The notes: generated from the sequence alone by a model not told the origin. DNA of 64,000 nucleotides from Luidia sarsii (GCA_949987565.1 OX465108.1:949656-1013655); one strand, 5' to 3'; counted from the stretch's first letter, positions 13,801 through 23,462 are shown. Program-made: numbers and translations.

Positions 13801-16800
13801 TTTATTAAAAAACAAAATAAAACATTGTCGGGCGCAGTAAATATGGCACAATCGTTTGACCAGGCTTTGGTTTGTTTTGAGGATCATAGATGTTTCCATG
13901 GTAATTTGGGGGCTAACAATCCAACAGTTGGGCCTGCACTGACGTAATCAGTTGATATTTCGATCTAAGTTAGTCAAATTCTCAAATACTGTCTTTGTTG
14001 GAATCTATAATCGTGTGAAGCAATGAGTTTGTTGCAGTCGACCACGAGTCGAATACATTAACCCTATTCCTGTCCGAGCCTTCCAAATAGCATGACCGTG
14101 TTGGATTCCTCAGGTGTCAGGGGAACGTAGGGCTAAAAGATTCGTTTTTTCGTGACTATAAGGAACATCGTACACCACGACGCCACCTGGAAGCCATGTC
14201 GTGGGTTTGGTGAGACGTGAGTCGTAACTGACTGTGGTTTTGTTTCTGATGGCAGATGTATCAAAGGCGTCTTCGCTCTGTGTCTGACCATCACCATCTG
14301 CTCGTTGGCCATCCGTATCTACATCTACCACGCACCGGTGCTCAACGTGCAGACCAGGTTCAACCTACCAGCGCCCGGATCCAGGTATAGGCTATACATA
14401 CGCCGAGGCAAACCCGTCTACCAAGCAAGTCCTCTGAAACCAAAAAATGCTGGGGTTGTATTTCATGGAGGCGTGGCGCCCTATCCCATTCACATGAGAT
14501 CAAACCTGGACCCCGATAAAGCACCAGGGACCTCCATCATCAGCCGATCAAAGGGAAAGAAAACTTGTTGGGGAAACACACCATTAATTTGATTGAATAC
14601 TTATCAAAGATAGATATTTGTTGGGAACCCAGGCATCTGGTTTAGCGTACCAGCGCTCTACCATTTGAACTATTCATACCTGGGACCTTCCGCCAAATAG
14701 TCAACTGTCTCTGCTAGTGTTTACCATTTAATTTTTTCAAGGTATCGCATCCTTGTTTTTAACGACAGATAGGGCCCTTTTTTCGCTTTTCGTGTAATTT
14801 TGGTCACTTTAGCCAGTAAAACAGTTGGCAACATTTGTTTGAATTACCAAATTAAACCATAGAGGGTCAGGAATATCCCTATGCTATACGAGCAGAAACC
14901 TTCATGAAGACAGGACCTTTTTTTCTTCTCTCGAAGCACCTTCAACAAAGATGGGCGAATTATTATAAATAAGACTTAAGGCTTTGCATGGTGGGTGAAG
15001 CAATATAGGAAAGTTTGCGGGGACACCATATAGGTCTCTTAAAGAAGAGGCGTGGTTCTGATAAAGAACCTGAGTGGTAACTCGACGTTTCGACCAGTAT
15101 GCTCTGGCCGTCATCAGGAGAACATTCACTCTGTAACCCGAGTTACCACTCAGGTTCTTTTCGGAACCCCACCTCTTCTTTAAGAGACCTTATACATGGT
15201 GTCACCGGAAACCTTTCTATATCGAATGATTATAATGGTTTGCGTTTGTGATTCTCCCTCCCAAGTCCGTCGACGGGGAAGCCCAACTTCCTGCAGAAGC
15301 TCCTGCACGATGCCCTGCGCCTGCCGCTGCCCGCCGGCGCCGGCTCAAGTGTCGAGGCGCCCCCCGGCCCGCTCTCCGAGAACATGACCCTGGCCAAGAT
15401 CGAGAGCTTCGCCCGGAGCCAGCCGCTCAACAGCTCACTGGGCCAGCCGCTGTACGCCCAGATCAAAGAGCGAGTGGACGGCAGGGGAGAACGCTGGCAG
15501 ACGCACGAAAAGCAGTTTGTCCGAGACGGCCAATTTTTAAATTATTTGGTGAGGTTCGAAACTATTTGGTGAGAAATGATTACAAAATATTGATTGAGAA
15601 ATGAGAAGGTCGAGTAATCAGGTCCTTGGAAGACCTCCCCAAGACTGTGAAGCGAGGCAAGGTGGACTTAAAAGGTTTGGTGTTAGGAAAGAGAGGAAGG
15701 CAGTTACAAATACCGGTACTTGAAATTCAAGATGTTTGACGCCTGAACATCTCCAGACGTCAAACATATTGACTTTTGATTTACTGTCTTGTATCATGCT
15801 TGTTCGCAGACAGTTTGGTTTCTCTAAGGCAGACCATTGGGCAGGCATAGTATTAGCATGCAGCCTACTTATAGCTCTATGGTATTAGCATGGTATTAGC
15901 AAAGCAAGAAGCTACGTCAGTCGGCCAATGAGCCACGGCTGCCCATATGCAGCACGAGTCTTGTGTAGATTTGCATTACGGGGTGTCCATGGGGTGTCGC
16001 AGTTCATGCTTTTGTGCCCTGTTGACTTGGAAGCTTAGGCATAAACAAATAAAAGGTGCGCTCTACAGGGGTTGGTCGGACTTGTCAAACATCTTAATGG
16101 GTCGCTCGCTAGCGGCTGCCCATGCTGACAAATAGGTACGTATACGCCCCTTCTGGCGTGATGTTTACCCCCAACCTTTTAACCCCGGAAGAGGGAAGGC
16201 CTTCGTAGAAAGTGCCACTCGTGGCTCCAGCAAAAAAAAAACCCAGTGAACTCAAAGACTGGCTATCATCTTTCGATCGAGTGCTCGACATTCTTCATGA
16301 ACTGCTACCGGATGACAAGGACTGCAGATTGACAGTGACAGCAGATTGAGTGCCAGGAGAATGACAATGACTACAGATTGACAGTGACAGGGCAATGAAA
16401 ATGACTACAGATTGACAGTGACAGGAGAATGACAAGGACTGCAGAACAAGTGACAGGAGAATGACAACGACTGCAGAACAAGTGACAGGAGAATGACAAG
16501 GACTGTTGATTGGCAGTGACAGGACAATGACAACGACTACAGATTGACAGTGACAGGAGAATGACAAAGACTGCAGAACGACAGTGACAGGATAATCACA
16601 AGAATACCTGTCCTTGTCATGTCTCTCCTGCATCTGAGAGAGATCCTTTGAGGTTAAAAACATCAAGATTATCAAGATTCGTGACGACCACTCAATTAAT
16701 CGATAATTAATTAGTGATATATATTGCAAAGATGTTCCCCAATACTGACTGGGTGCCGATCAAGGCTGCAACCCTGAGCCTACCTGAAACCCCATTACAT

Positions 16801-19800
16801 TACCACAGCCGCGTTTGATTGACCGTTTTTTTTGTTTTTTTGTGGGGGGGGGGTTATATGGAGCCCTTGGCGGTTCGTTGACCACATTTCCGTCTGGCTC
16901 AGCTCATTTAAGAAAACACAGAGAGCAGACAGGGTTAAGACGCGATATCCCCTGCAGTAGGCACCACCTGCCGTAGAATTGACACCTCGAGTCTGTGCAC
17001 TATTTGAAGAACATGGGGTGAGAATCTACCTCGTTTATTGGTCGAAAGTCGGGACGCTTCTTAATGGCTGCTAGCTCTATTCGATCTGTTAAAATTTTCC
17101 CGCCGAATTCCGAGTTTCATTTGGACACCAAGCGTTTTATTAGCAGGAAGCCGAGGCACTTCACTGTTGACTCAGTATGAGTCAATGTATGCCAGTGTAT
17201 TGTAATGACCGGCCAAGCGGTTGATTCTATAGGTGCGTTTACTTTATAAATTGACGTCGGCTTTGGTAGTGGCGTTTACGCCATTTTATGGTGCATGCGG
17301 TATGACCATTTCGTCTCCACTGAGCCGGGGTGAATGGGCAAGATAATCCAGGGAGATGCCGCAGATATCAGTTCGCGAATGGCCGGCAGAATGCCTTGGA
17401 TATTTAGCCACTAAATGCATTTGCCTGTTTAATACCGTCTATTCATTTGCTGAATGCTATTGCCTTTCCCCCCAGCTACTTCATGGATCGATGTAATTGC
17501 CTGCCCCCCGGGGGATATTTCTTCTATTTTATGCTTCCATTCACTACAATCCCTGGCCGTGAATGTTAGCCAAGGAAACATCTGAAATATTCACGAGATA
17601 TATTTAGCAGCACCGCTCTCTTGGTAACAATTTACGGCAGCCGATTCATTGAGGGGAACACACAGGCCTGTTGATTCTATTTTATTGGGCAGGCATTCCT
17701 GAAGAAAAATTCTTCATACACAAATGTAGCAGTTTTGAAATTTTCATAATAGAATGTTTTATCTATCTTTTTTTATAAATCTAACAGAGTTACAGGGCCT
17801 AATGTTTTGATTCAAACCGAAGATCCTATGAGTGTATGGGAGACCATTTAGTTTTATACACATGATTTTGGTTATTAACTTCATACGCAGTTTGTAACAT
17901 TATGAGTACTTATGTTTTTTTGGTATATTGTTGTTATTGCTTTTGTAGACATGTCCATCAACATTACGTAAGAAGATATTGCAACACAAGCTTTCTAGTG
18001 ACAAGTTTTTACCGGAGGTGCCGCTACTTTTGTACCACGACCATTTCAACGACGAGGAATTCAAGAGACTGTCCAAATTCCAGGGAATTAACGGATGGAA
18101 CGAGATGGAGGAGACAGGTAAGCACGAAGCCTCCTTCCCATCGTGGGTCCTTTTCCAAAACCCGGCTTAGGCTTCGGCTCCGGCTTCCTCTCTATTATCC
18201 AAAACCTGAAATCATGTTGAGGTTGACAGCTTTCGATCCTTGTTTTTCGCAGTGGCTGTTGTTACGGCAGTCGTCCGTGTGGTTCCCTGACTTGATTGTA
18301 TTTCGTCAGCACTGCAGGCTGGTTGAGCTAGTCTATTAGCTGAAAGTCTGGTTCCAAGAGCTAAACATCCTGACAAATACTGTGAAGTCAGGGAACCACA
18401 CGGAAGACTGCCGTAACAACAGCCACTGCGTTTTTCAAAACGCAGTGTAAGATTAAAAAACGTAGCCAAAGGCTTTCGTGTTCATGCCTTGAACTGAAAA
18501 ATGGATGGAAGAACTGGAGACAAAGCCTGAGCCTGAGCCTAAGCCGAGTTTTTGAAAATGGCCATCATGTATATTCTCGGGATTTGTGTGACCTGACCGA
18601 GCCTTTTCCGGGAATTAGTTAAGGTCCAAGGTCATTCCAATCGTCATTATCTCATATATAATATGGTGTTTGTCTGTTCGGTGTTTATTTACTCCCGTGT
18701 CTGGGCAGAGGTCGCGGGCGCCGTTCGGTCACTGAAGTCGCCTAGCAACAAGTACCTGTTCGACGATCGTCTGGTGCACGGTACGGTACCCAGACGCTCG
18801 GGCTGCGTACGATGTGCAGTCATCGGCAACGGGGGCATCATGAACGGCTCCAAGAAGGGCAAGGAGATAGACGCCCATGACTACGTCTTCAGGTAGCGTT
18901 ACTGTAGTCTGGAATCTGGGGTAGATACGATAGAGGCTATGGATGTGGCTGGGGCTGTTGGTAAAGGCACTTCTGTCAGTAGTATTGATGTTCCAGTACA
19001 CACGGACTGGTTACCGGCAGTTAGCGTTTGTTCATTCTTTAGTCCGTCCATCCATTCGTTTGTTTGTCTGTTTGTCAGTTCTTTCAGTCGTTCCTTCGTT
19101 CGTTCCTTCGTACGTTTAGGTCCTAAGAATTGATTCATTCAACATTTTAATCAAAGAAACAACAGACTTTTGAACAAATTGAAAAATTGGCAAAGAAAAC
19201 TTTGACTGGACCGGGACTTGAACCCGAGAGACCGCTCTACCAGTGCTCTTCCATCAGAAGCTATCCAGCTCAACATTGGCATTGCCAACAATATTTCAAC
19301 ATTCCCATAAAGAGGATAGCCAATAAAAATAGCGGTTCCACGTAGAAAGAAGACAGTAAATGACAACGGATAAGATCTGAAGACTGCAGCAACGAAGAAA
19401 AGAAAGAGAGATCTATAACAGCCTGAGTTCTGTTGGGATTGCAGAGTCAACGTGGCCTTGACCAAGGGCTTTGAGGAGGATCTGGGTGTCAAGACGTCTT
19501 TCTACTGCTTCACCATGGTAACGCTAAACAACTCCCTGAGAGGCGGGACGCAGTTTGGCTTCAGGGAGCCCCCCTACTCCAAGGTAGGTCAAAGGCCAAG
19601 ACCGCGTCCTATTAAGTCACCCCGTGATTTCGAGTTTTCGATCAGCACCAGGACATTCCTGCCTTTTGAGAAAGGTTTCAGCTAAGATCGAAACCTCGGG
19701 CCCGTGAAATGTATGATATTTGCCTTACACTAAAATACCATTTTCCCCTGTATTGCATTGCGTGGTGTGCATTTGTCGTCCGATTACTGGGCACCCTCGT

Positions 19801-22800
19801 TGCTTTCCGTTGCAGGGCATTCGGTACGTGTTCTTTGCCGATAGTGATTGGACCTACTCCTATCTGAATGCCATACTGCACAAGAGGCCTGCCCCACACA
19901 GCTCCGGCAAGTACAAAAGGTATACAGCCGCTCACGGTCTTCCCTTTCGTCATTTTCACCACAAAATCCCCGCCAAAGAGACGTAATGGTGTTTCCTAAT
20001 TCCTACGTAACCCACGACCGTAACCCACTTCTCCTCTTGGTTTTTTTTATCCAGCTAGTGCGTGTGAGACAGGATTGGGTGCAATATTTTTTTGGCATTA
20101 CAGTGGTTTGAATGCTCGCTCAAGATAAGAGTTGTCGAATTGGATGTAATTTCAGGTCTCCACCGAAATTCAAAAAAGACTTGGAAGCAGAAGACATCAA
20201 AGTCCTTCATCCAGATTTCCAGCGGTACATCAAGTGGAGGTGAGCTGGATTTTGGATGCCTTGACCCGCCCTGCCCTGGCATGCCCTGCCCTGCCCTGCC
20301 ATGCCCTGCCCTGCCCTGCCCTGCCCTGCCCTGCCCTGCCCTGCCCTGCCCTGCCCTGCCCTGCCCTGCCCTGCCCTGCCCTGCCCTGCCCTGCCCTGCC
20401 ATGCTCTGCCCTGCCCTGCCCTGCCCTGACCTCCTCTGCCCTTCCCTGCCCTGCCCTGCCCTTCCCTGCCCTGCCCTGCCCTGCCCTGCCCTGCCCTGCC
20501 CTGCCCTGCCATGCCCTGCCATGCCCTGCCTTGCCCTGCCCTGTCATGCCCTGCCCTGCCCTGCCCTGCCCTGCCCTGCCCTGCCCCGCCCCGCCCCGCC
20601 CTGCCCTTCCTGCCCCACCTGTTATGAATACAAAGTAATTATTTATTGGTTTTATATTTCATTGTGGTGCCAAATTTGTATGTGTGCTTAAATTTGCGGA
20701 CAGGTTATTTAAACTCGGTTTCTACAAATTGTTTCCTTTAGTTGGGTTAATTCGACAGCGCAGCACAAATCGGTTCACCGACCCACCACGGGGGCAATTA
20801 TGCTCCTTTTGGCGCTCCATACATGTGACGAGGTGAGTACTCTTCACCTTTTTTCACAGTTTGCGCCAGAGCGTACTGGTATAAGAAGGCACACACTACA
20901 ACATCGTCTGGCGTCACCGCAAATCTACAAACCTGGTTGGGATCATTTTGGATGATTTTCTTAATTGCTTTGCGTCGTGCGTCGTCTTGCGCCTGAGGTT
21001 TGGTTTTTACAACATGCTGGGAATGAAGTCTCTCGCTCTGGGCCTAAAACAGGTGGTCCTCGGTAAACATGGTCTAGACACTTGAATGATGACCTGCAGT
21101 GACCCCTGACAAAGTGCACGTATCACGGGTGAATGTGCATGTACATGAACCTTCAGTATGTGCACTGCTGTGCAGTGTGTACATGTAGCTTGAGGTGCAT
21201 GTACACTTGAGCCCAACGTCCTTTGTACTGAGTCACACATTGCTAGCACGTGGAAGCATTATGTGGCTTACAAAAGGCATTGGTCAACAAAGTGTTGGGC
21301 CTTGTTTGCCCAACCCCTGGTCTGATTTAGCCTAATCAGAAATGCTGTGAGTTTCAGGTTGATCCTGACCCTACGTAAATCAACACAATTGCTTTTACTA
21401 ATCAGAACAGTCAACAGCTGTTAGACCTGTCAAAATTGCTCAGTGACATTAAAACCCCCGATTGAAAATAATCGGCATCTGGTGTATTATCGATCCTTAC
21501 AGGATTTGCCCTTGGGTTCCAGCTGTCATCGAATCGTCACGCTATGCAAAGGCAATACAATTCATAACAGGCGCTGCTAGAATTACCCATAAAGATCCTT
21601 GCCCTATGAATTACCGCACTACTCAAAGTACATCTAATGTTATGCAGTTAAACCATATGGCTGACTTCCGTCATGACTCAAAGTGAAATATGGATCACGT
21701 GCTCGAATGCCGTGATATCGAGCTGAAAAATAATCTTCAGAATGTCAACCAGACGAAGGGAAGCTATGTCATGACTAGGTTTCTCCTGTAGTTTTAGGAT
21801 GACCCCTCTTCCTGTTGACCTTCCCATAATGTCACCGGAATACATGTATAGGTGAGAGGTGACATCCGGGTCAATGGAAGGAAGGAAGGAGGCAGGGCTT
21901 TGTTCTAAACACAATGGTTGATTACTCTAGACTTGAATTGGTACCGTATGCCATACTGGAGTATTCTCAGGCCTAGCCTTTCTGTCAGCCGTCACCGAGT
22001 TCGCATTGAGTCCGTGTTGATCTGCCCAAGTAAATGATAGTCAATGGATTCTAAGAATACAGTAATATGCAAAAACGTTGCTTACGGACTAAGATTACAA
22101 AAAGGCGAATACTGCATACAAATTTGGAGGGACTGACGTTTCGATCCTAGCAGGATCTTTCTCAAAGTCAGTATGGGATTCTTAGAGTGTTAGATACCTT
22201 GGCTGGAGTGTCGTTGACGTATTGCGTGGAACTACAAGCCAGCGGCGTCCCTGGGTGTCAGTGCTCAATTACATTCTTGTAACATAGCAATGTGATGTTC
22301 TCTGTTCCCACGAAAGTTCTCAAATGCACTCGCATTTGAGTGTCCAGGTACCAGCGTGTATATGTTATCCTAAAGTTGGTTTTTCTGGCGCTAAATACTA
22401 ACATCAATGCAGACATCGGCATGCAACGCATTGGATCGGCTGAGGTTCCCCCTCGCCACCTCATTCCTACTCCTGTCCCAATTCAAACGAAACATAAACG
22501 TTCATCTTCCTTCCTCTTGATCTTGTTTGTTCCTGGTTCTTCTTATTCCTTTGTTTTAGCCCTCACCTTGAGTGGCCTTTTGGGGCCTTGTGTTGGGCTA
22601 CTTTCATTAAAAAAAAAACCTGAAAATGCTTTTACCATTGCATGCCTACATGAACAAAATACCATGCACAGACTACTTTGGGTGTAGGTTTTATTTGAAT
22701 ACCGTAATCTTGAGGCAGGAGACCGGTGTTGCTATGACGGAGTTCATTCCTTTCCGCTCAGGTCAACGTGTATGGGTTTGGCGGCAGCTACACCAAGTAC

Positions 22801-22929
22801 TCGGAGCATTACTACGACAAGAGCTTTCAGCGACATGTGTTCTATGCCAACCACGATAACAATGCGGAGAACGCACTGTGGCAACGTCTGGACGAACTTG
22901 GTATCATCAATGTGTACACACGGGACTGA
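4817..22929 (+). CDS. ST6GALNAC1/2-like: ST6GalNAc I/II-type sialyltransferase, gene 1 (spliced span)
   Basis: Predicted 456-aa type II Golgi enzyme that would transfer sialic acid from CMP-sialic acid to the O-6 of GalNAc on O-glycans. Coding exons: 4817-4836, 14256-14384, 15266-15548, 17949-18117, 18709-18892, 19445-19583, 19816-19919, 20156-20239, 20742-20832, 22762-22929. Ten-residue tail, signal-anchor ~11-31, stem ~32-150. Motif L has C236-A-V-I-G-N-G-G and H257-D-Y-V-F-R. Motif S has H383-R-P-T-T-G to C399. Motif III is H417-Y-Y-D and VS is H432-x4-E437. C236-C399 is the expected L-S disulfide. The block KGFEEDLGVKTSFY and the ending LHPDF...ALHTCDE...FYANHD are typical of vertebrate ST6GalNAc I/II rather than ST3Gal, ST6Gal or ST8Sia. 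All motif residues I checked are intact, so the gene looks functional. Exon 1 is the least certain part. Confidence 0.9.
4998..5194 (+). mobile_element. Family A hairpin-head retroposon with 13-bp target duplication
   Basis: CAGTCTTGTTAGT flanks the element at 4998-5010 and 5182-5194. The interior has both inverted head arms (GGGCCCGACGTTTCGATACT ... AGCTAGGATCGAAACATCGG) and the standard tail ending GTATATCACTT. It lies in intron 1 of gene 1, 160 bp after the donor. Confidence 0.9.
5195..7224. other. Intron 1 of gene 1, no recognised feature
   Basis: Mostly unique AT-leaning sequence without convincing exons. The short open frames lack splice context. Confidence 0.4.
7225..7312 (-). mobile_element. 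tRNA-derived SINE head (family S1)
   Basis: On the minus strand it reads GGACTGGATGGCTCAGATGG (A-box region) and GTCTCGGGTTCAAGTCCCGG (B-box/T-arm), then CTAGTCAAAG. Very similar sequence recurs at 19150, 38730 and 41560, so this is a dispersed SINE rather than a tRNA gene. The anticodon arm is degenerate. Confidence 0.75.
7313..9030. other. Intron 1 of gene 1, no recognised feature
   Basis: No protein-like frame or named repeat seen. A C-tract lies at about 8218-8227. Confidence 0.4.
9037..9175 (+). repeat. Degenerate interstitial telomere-like (TTAGGG) array
   Basis: Repeated GGTTAGGGTTAGGGTTA with many one-base variants (GGATTAGGG, GGTTACGG, TTAGGGATAG). The animal telomere unit TTAGGG is clear but diverged, and it lies inside intron 1 of gene 1. 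Confidence 0.75.
9850..9985 (+). mobile_element. Diverged family A retroposon copy
   Basis: Retains AAGGATCGAAATGTTAGGCCC, a tail resembling TTTTGGTCATTTCAATCAGT, and GCAACATTTTTGCATAATAC. One head arm only; no clear flanking duplication. Confidence 0.6.
9986..11420. other. Intron 1 of gene 1, GC-richer patch, no recognised feature
   Basis: Positions 10860-11120 are GC-rich and open on both strands, but show no recognisable domain and no convincing splice pair. I see nothing else here. Confidence 0.35.
11421..11600. mobile_element. Family B foldback element, diverged
   Basis: Two inverted arms: GGTCCATTAAAGAAGAGGTA with TGGTTCTGAAGAGACCCTGA on the left; CATCTTCTTTAAGAGACCTT with ATACATGGTATCACCGCAAA on the right. 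Matches the better copy at 15004-15225, but the centre is eroded. Confidence 0.65.
11601..13235. other. Intron 1 of gene 1, no gene recognised
   Basis: Short open frames on both strands have neither splice context nor a recognisable domain. Around 12510-12560 (minus strand) there is one degenerate copy of the GTCGAAACGTC motif of families A/B. Confidence 0.35.
13236..13432. mobile_element. Foldback (MITE-like) element
   Basis: The left arm ATATTCACCCGGCAATGGCA with TTCTTCC recurs inverted at the right end as GGAAGAATGTCGTTGCCGGG with TGAATATTC. The inner arms TTATGCATATTCATGCATG and TTCATGAATATGCATAACAT also pair, so nearly the whole element can fold. No coding content. Confidence 0.75.
14256..14384 (+). 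CDS. ST6GALNAC1/2-like: Gene 1 exon 2 (signal-anchor)
   Basis: Acceptor TGATGGCAG, donor AG|GTATAG, phase 2 at both ends. Encodes CIKGVFALCLTITICSLAIR and the start of the stem: a single hydrophobic segment with flanking basic residues, as expected for a type II Golgi enzyme. An in-frame stop at 14218 with no ATG after it shows that the start codon must lie in an upstream exon. Confidence 0.85.
14600..14700 (-). mobile_element. Degenerate S1 tRNA-like SINE fragment
   Basis: GGTATGAATAGTTCAAATGG and TAGAGCGCTGG on the minus strand resemble the A-box half of the S1 SINE. The B box is poorly kept. Confidence 0.4.
15004..15225. mobile_element. Family B foldback element carrying a hammerhead-like core
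   Basis: A near-complete palindrome. GGTCTCTTAAAGAAGAGGCG, TGGTTCTGATAAAGAACCTG and AGTGGTAACTCG on the left return inverted as CGAGTTACCACTCAGGTTCT ... CTCTTCTTTAAGAGACCTTA. Ends resemble GGAAAGTTTGCGGGGACACC. The minus strand of the centre (15079-15122) holds the core CTGATGA ... GAAAC. It lies in intron 2 of gene 1, 40 bp before exon 3. Confidence 0.85.
15079..15122 (-). ncRNA. Hammerhead-ribozyme-like motif in family B element
   Basis: Read on the minus strand: TCTC, then CTGATGA, C, GGCC with a 10-nt loop and GGTC (stem II), then GAAAC-GT-C, then GAG. This is the conserved type I hammerhead order: CUGANGA, stem II, GAA-A, very short stem III and UH cleavage site. CTC/GAG can close stem I. 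One extra base after CTGATGA and the two-bp stem III suggest weak or dimer-dependent activity. Self-cleavage is not shown. Confidence 0.5.
15266..15548 (+). CDS. ST6GALNAC1/2-like: Gene 1 exon 3 (stem)
   Basis: Acceptor CTCCCTCCCAAG, phase 2 in; donor TTG|GTGAGG, phase 0 out. Residues ~50-144 form a GC-rich, Pro/Ala/Ser-rich stem with sequons N-M-T and N-S-S, ending RDGQFLNYL. The ending aligns with DDGQFLFYM of gene 2 and DDQFLKYM of gene 3, which fixes the frame and boundary. Stem length differs greatly among paralogs. Confidence 0.85.
16310..16625. repeat. Minisatellite, ~31-36 bp units (intron 3 of gene 1)
   Basis: Repeats of GATTGACAGTGACAGGAGAA and TGACAAGGACTGCAGA with unit-length variation, about nine units. 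The minus strand is open for 144 codons only because of the repeat. Confidence 0.8.
17780..17910 (+). mobile_element. Strongly diverged family A copy
   Basis: GGGCCTAATGTTTTGATTC at 17797 matches one head arm. TTTTGGTTATTAACTTCATA and GCAGTTTGTAACATTATG at 17867-17905 match the tail. It ends just before exon 4 of gene 1. Confidence 0.5.
17949..18117 (+). CDS. ST6GALNAC1/2-like: Gene 1 exon 4 (start of catalytic region)
   Basis: Acceptor TTTTGTAG, phase 0; donor CAG|GTAAGC, phase 1; 169 nt, identical in length in all three paralogs. Encodes TCPSTLRKK..., FLPEVPLLLYHDHF and INGWN. The same C-P-S, LPEVPxLL and GW landmarks occur in vertebrate ST6GalNAc I/II just before motif L. Confidence 0.92.
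18150..18565. mobile_element. Outer foldback element with GGCTTA/GGCTCA-repeat arms (intron 4 of gene 1)
   Basis: TTTTCCAAAACCCGGCTTAG with GCTTCGGCTCCGGCTT at 18150-18185 is mirrored by AAGCCTGAGCCTGAGCCTAA with GCCGAGTTTTTGAAAA at ~18519-18558. A second foldback element (18247-18431) lies inside, suggesting nesting. Confidence 0.55.
18247..18431. mobile_element. Foldback MITE (CGCAGTGGC termini), copy 1
   Basis: Terminal inverted repeats of about 45 bp: CGCAGTGGCTGTTGTTACGG, CAGTCGTCCGTGTGGTTCCC and their complement at the right end. The same element recurs at 42444-42639. No clean target duplication here. Confidence 0.85.
18709..18892 (+). CDS. ST6GALNAC1/2-like: Gene 1 exon 5 (sialylmotif L)
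   Basis: Acceptor GTCTGGGCAG, phase 1; donor AG|GTAGCG, phase 2 and rather weak; 184 nt as in gene 3. Contains [16 protein letters not shown] and [12 protein letters not shown], the donor-binding motif L, with the expected Cys (C236), Asn (N241) and His-Asp (H257-D258) all present. Confidence 0.96.
19150..19290 (-). mobile_element. S1 tRNA-derived SINE (intron 5 of gene 1)
   Basis: Minus strand: GAGCTGGATAGCTTCTGATG, then GGTCTCGGGTTCAAGTCCCG and GTCCAGTCAAAG. The body TTTCTTTGCCAATTTTTCAA with TTTGTTCAAAAG is shared with the copy at 38730. It lacks most of the anticodon arm. Confidence 0.75.
19445..19583 (+). CDS. ST6GALNAC1/2-like: Gene 1 exon 6
   Basis: Acceptor GGGATTGCAG, phase 2; donor AAG|GTAGGT, phase 0; 139 nt as in gene 2. 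Encodes VNVALTKGFEEDLGVKTSFY and a segment ending PPYSK. The KG-[FY]-E-x-D-[LV]-G-x-[KR]-T-S-F-Y block is diagnostic for ST6GalNAc I/II. Confidence 0.95.
19605..19720 (+). mobile_element. Family A fragment in intron 6
   Basis: GCCTTTTGAGAAAGGTTTCA with GCTAAGATCGAAACCTCGGG at 19661-19700 is one head arm. The tail is barely recognisable. Confidence 0.5.
19816..19919 (+). CDS. ST6GALNAC1/2-like: Gene 1 exon 7
   Basis: Acceptor TTCCGTTGCAG, phase 0; donor AAAAG|GTATAC, phase 2. Encodes [20 protein letters not shown] and LHKRPAPHSSGKYKR. A second GT nine bases earlier (after 19910) is also phase 2, so a three-codon-shorter form is possible. Exon 7 varies in length among the paralogs (104, 101, 92 nt). 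Confidence 0.9.
20156..20239 (+). CDS. ST6GALNAC1/2-like: Gene 1 exon 8
   Basis: Acceptor GTAATTTCAG, donor AG|GTGAGC, phase 2 at both ends, 84 nt. Encodes SPPKFKKDLEAEDIKVLHPD and FQRYIKW; the LHPDF-x-x-Y stretch is conserved across ST6GalNAc I/II. The (CCTGC)n array begins 30 bases after this donor. Confidence 0.94.
20266..20612. repeat. (CCTGC)n pentanucleotide array, intron 8 of gene 1
   Basis: About 65 copies of CCTGC with scattered CCATGC, CTTCC and CCTGT variants. The minus strand is (GGGCA)n, able to form G-quadruplexes. All six frames are open, giving spurious Ala-Leu-Pro-Cys-Pro proteins. The same array recurs in the 3' UTR at 22981. Confidence 0.97.
20742..20832 (+). CDS. ST6GALNAC1/2-like: Gene 1 exon 9 (sialylmotif S)
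   Basis: Acceptor TTTCCTTTAG, phase 2; donor GAG|GTGAGT, phase 0; 91 nt in all three paralogs. Encodes WVNSTAQHK and [19 protein letters not shown]. Motif S contributes the second conserved Cys (C399), which should pair with C236 of motif L. Confidence 0.96.
20833..22127. other. Intron 9 of gene 1, first part
   Basis: No coding signal or recognised repeat. Short open frames only. Confidence 0.4.
22128..22170 (-). mobile_element. Family A head fragment
   Basis: GGGACTGACGTTTCGATCCT with AGCAGGATCTTTCTCAAAG, a single arm without tail, in intron 9 of gene 1. Confidence 0.6.
22762..22929 (+). CDS. ST6GALNAC1/2-like: Gene 1 exon 10 (motifs III and VS, stop)
   Basis: Acceptor TTTCCGCTCAG, phase 0; 168 nt including TGA, the same length in all three paralogs. 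Encodes [20 protein letters not shown], then FYANHDNNAENALW and the C-terminus VYTRD. Motif III is HYYD, and VS is H432-x4-E437; the VS His is the presumed catalytic base. Confidence 0.97.
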   Translation, partial: VNVYGFGGSYTKYSEHYYDKSFQRHVFYANHDNNAENALWQRLDELGIINVYTRD

Positions 22930-22980
22930 GACTCCAATGGACTGATGGCTTCTACTCCTGGATTGATCGGCAGTTGTAAC

Positions 22981-23462
22981 TCCCTGCCTCCCTGCCCTGC
23001 CCTGCCCTGCCCTGCTCTGCTCTGCCTTGCTCTGCCCTGCCCTGCCGGCCCTGCCCTGCCCTGCCCTGCCCTGCCCTGCCCTGCCCTGCCCTGCCCTGCC
23101 CTGCCCTGCCCTGCCCTGCCCTGCCCTGCCCTGCCCTGCCCTACCCTGCCCTGCCCTGCCCTACCCTGCCCTGCCCTACCCTGCCCTTCCCTGCCCTTCC
23201 CTGCCCTGTCATGCCCTGCCCTACCCTGCCCTGCCCTGCCCTGCCCTGCCCTGCCCTGCCCTGCTCTGCTCTGCCCTGCTCTTCCCTGCCCTGCCCTGCC
23301 CTGTTATGCCCTGCCCTGCCCTGCCCTGCCCTGCCCTGCCCTGCCCTGCCCTGCCCTGCCCTGCCCTGCCCTGCCCTGCCCTGCCCTGCCCTGCCCTGCC
23401 CTGCCATGCCCTGCCCTGCCCTGCCCTGCCCTGCCCTGCCCTGCCCTGCCCTCCTCTCCCTT
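22981..23462. repeat. (CCTGC)n array, 3' UTR of gene 1
   Basis: About 90 pentanucleotide copies, starting 52 bases after the stop codon and ending 40 bases before an AATAAA. Same unit and orientation as the intron 8 array. It would be transcribed as a C-rich tract in the mRNA tail. Confidence 0.97.
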
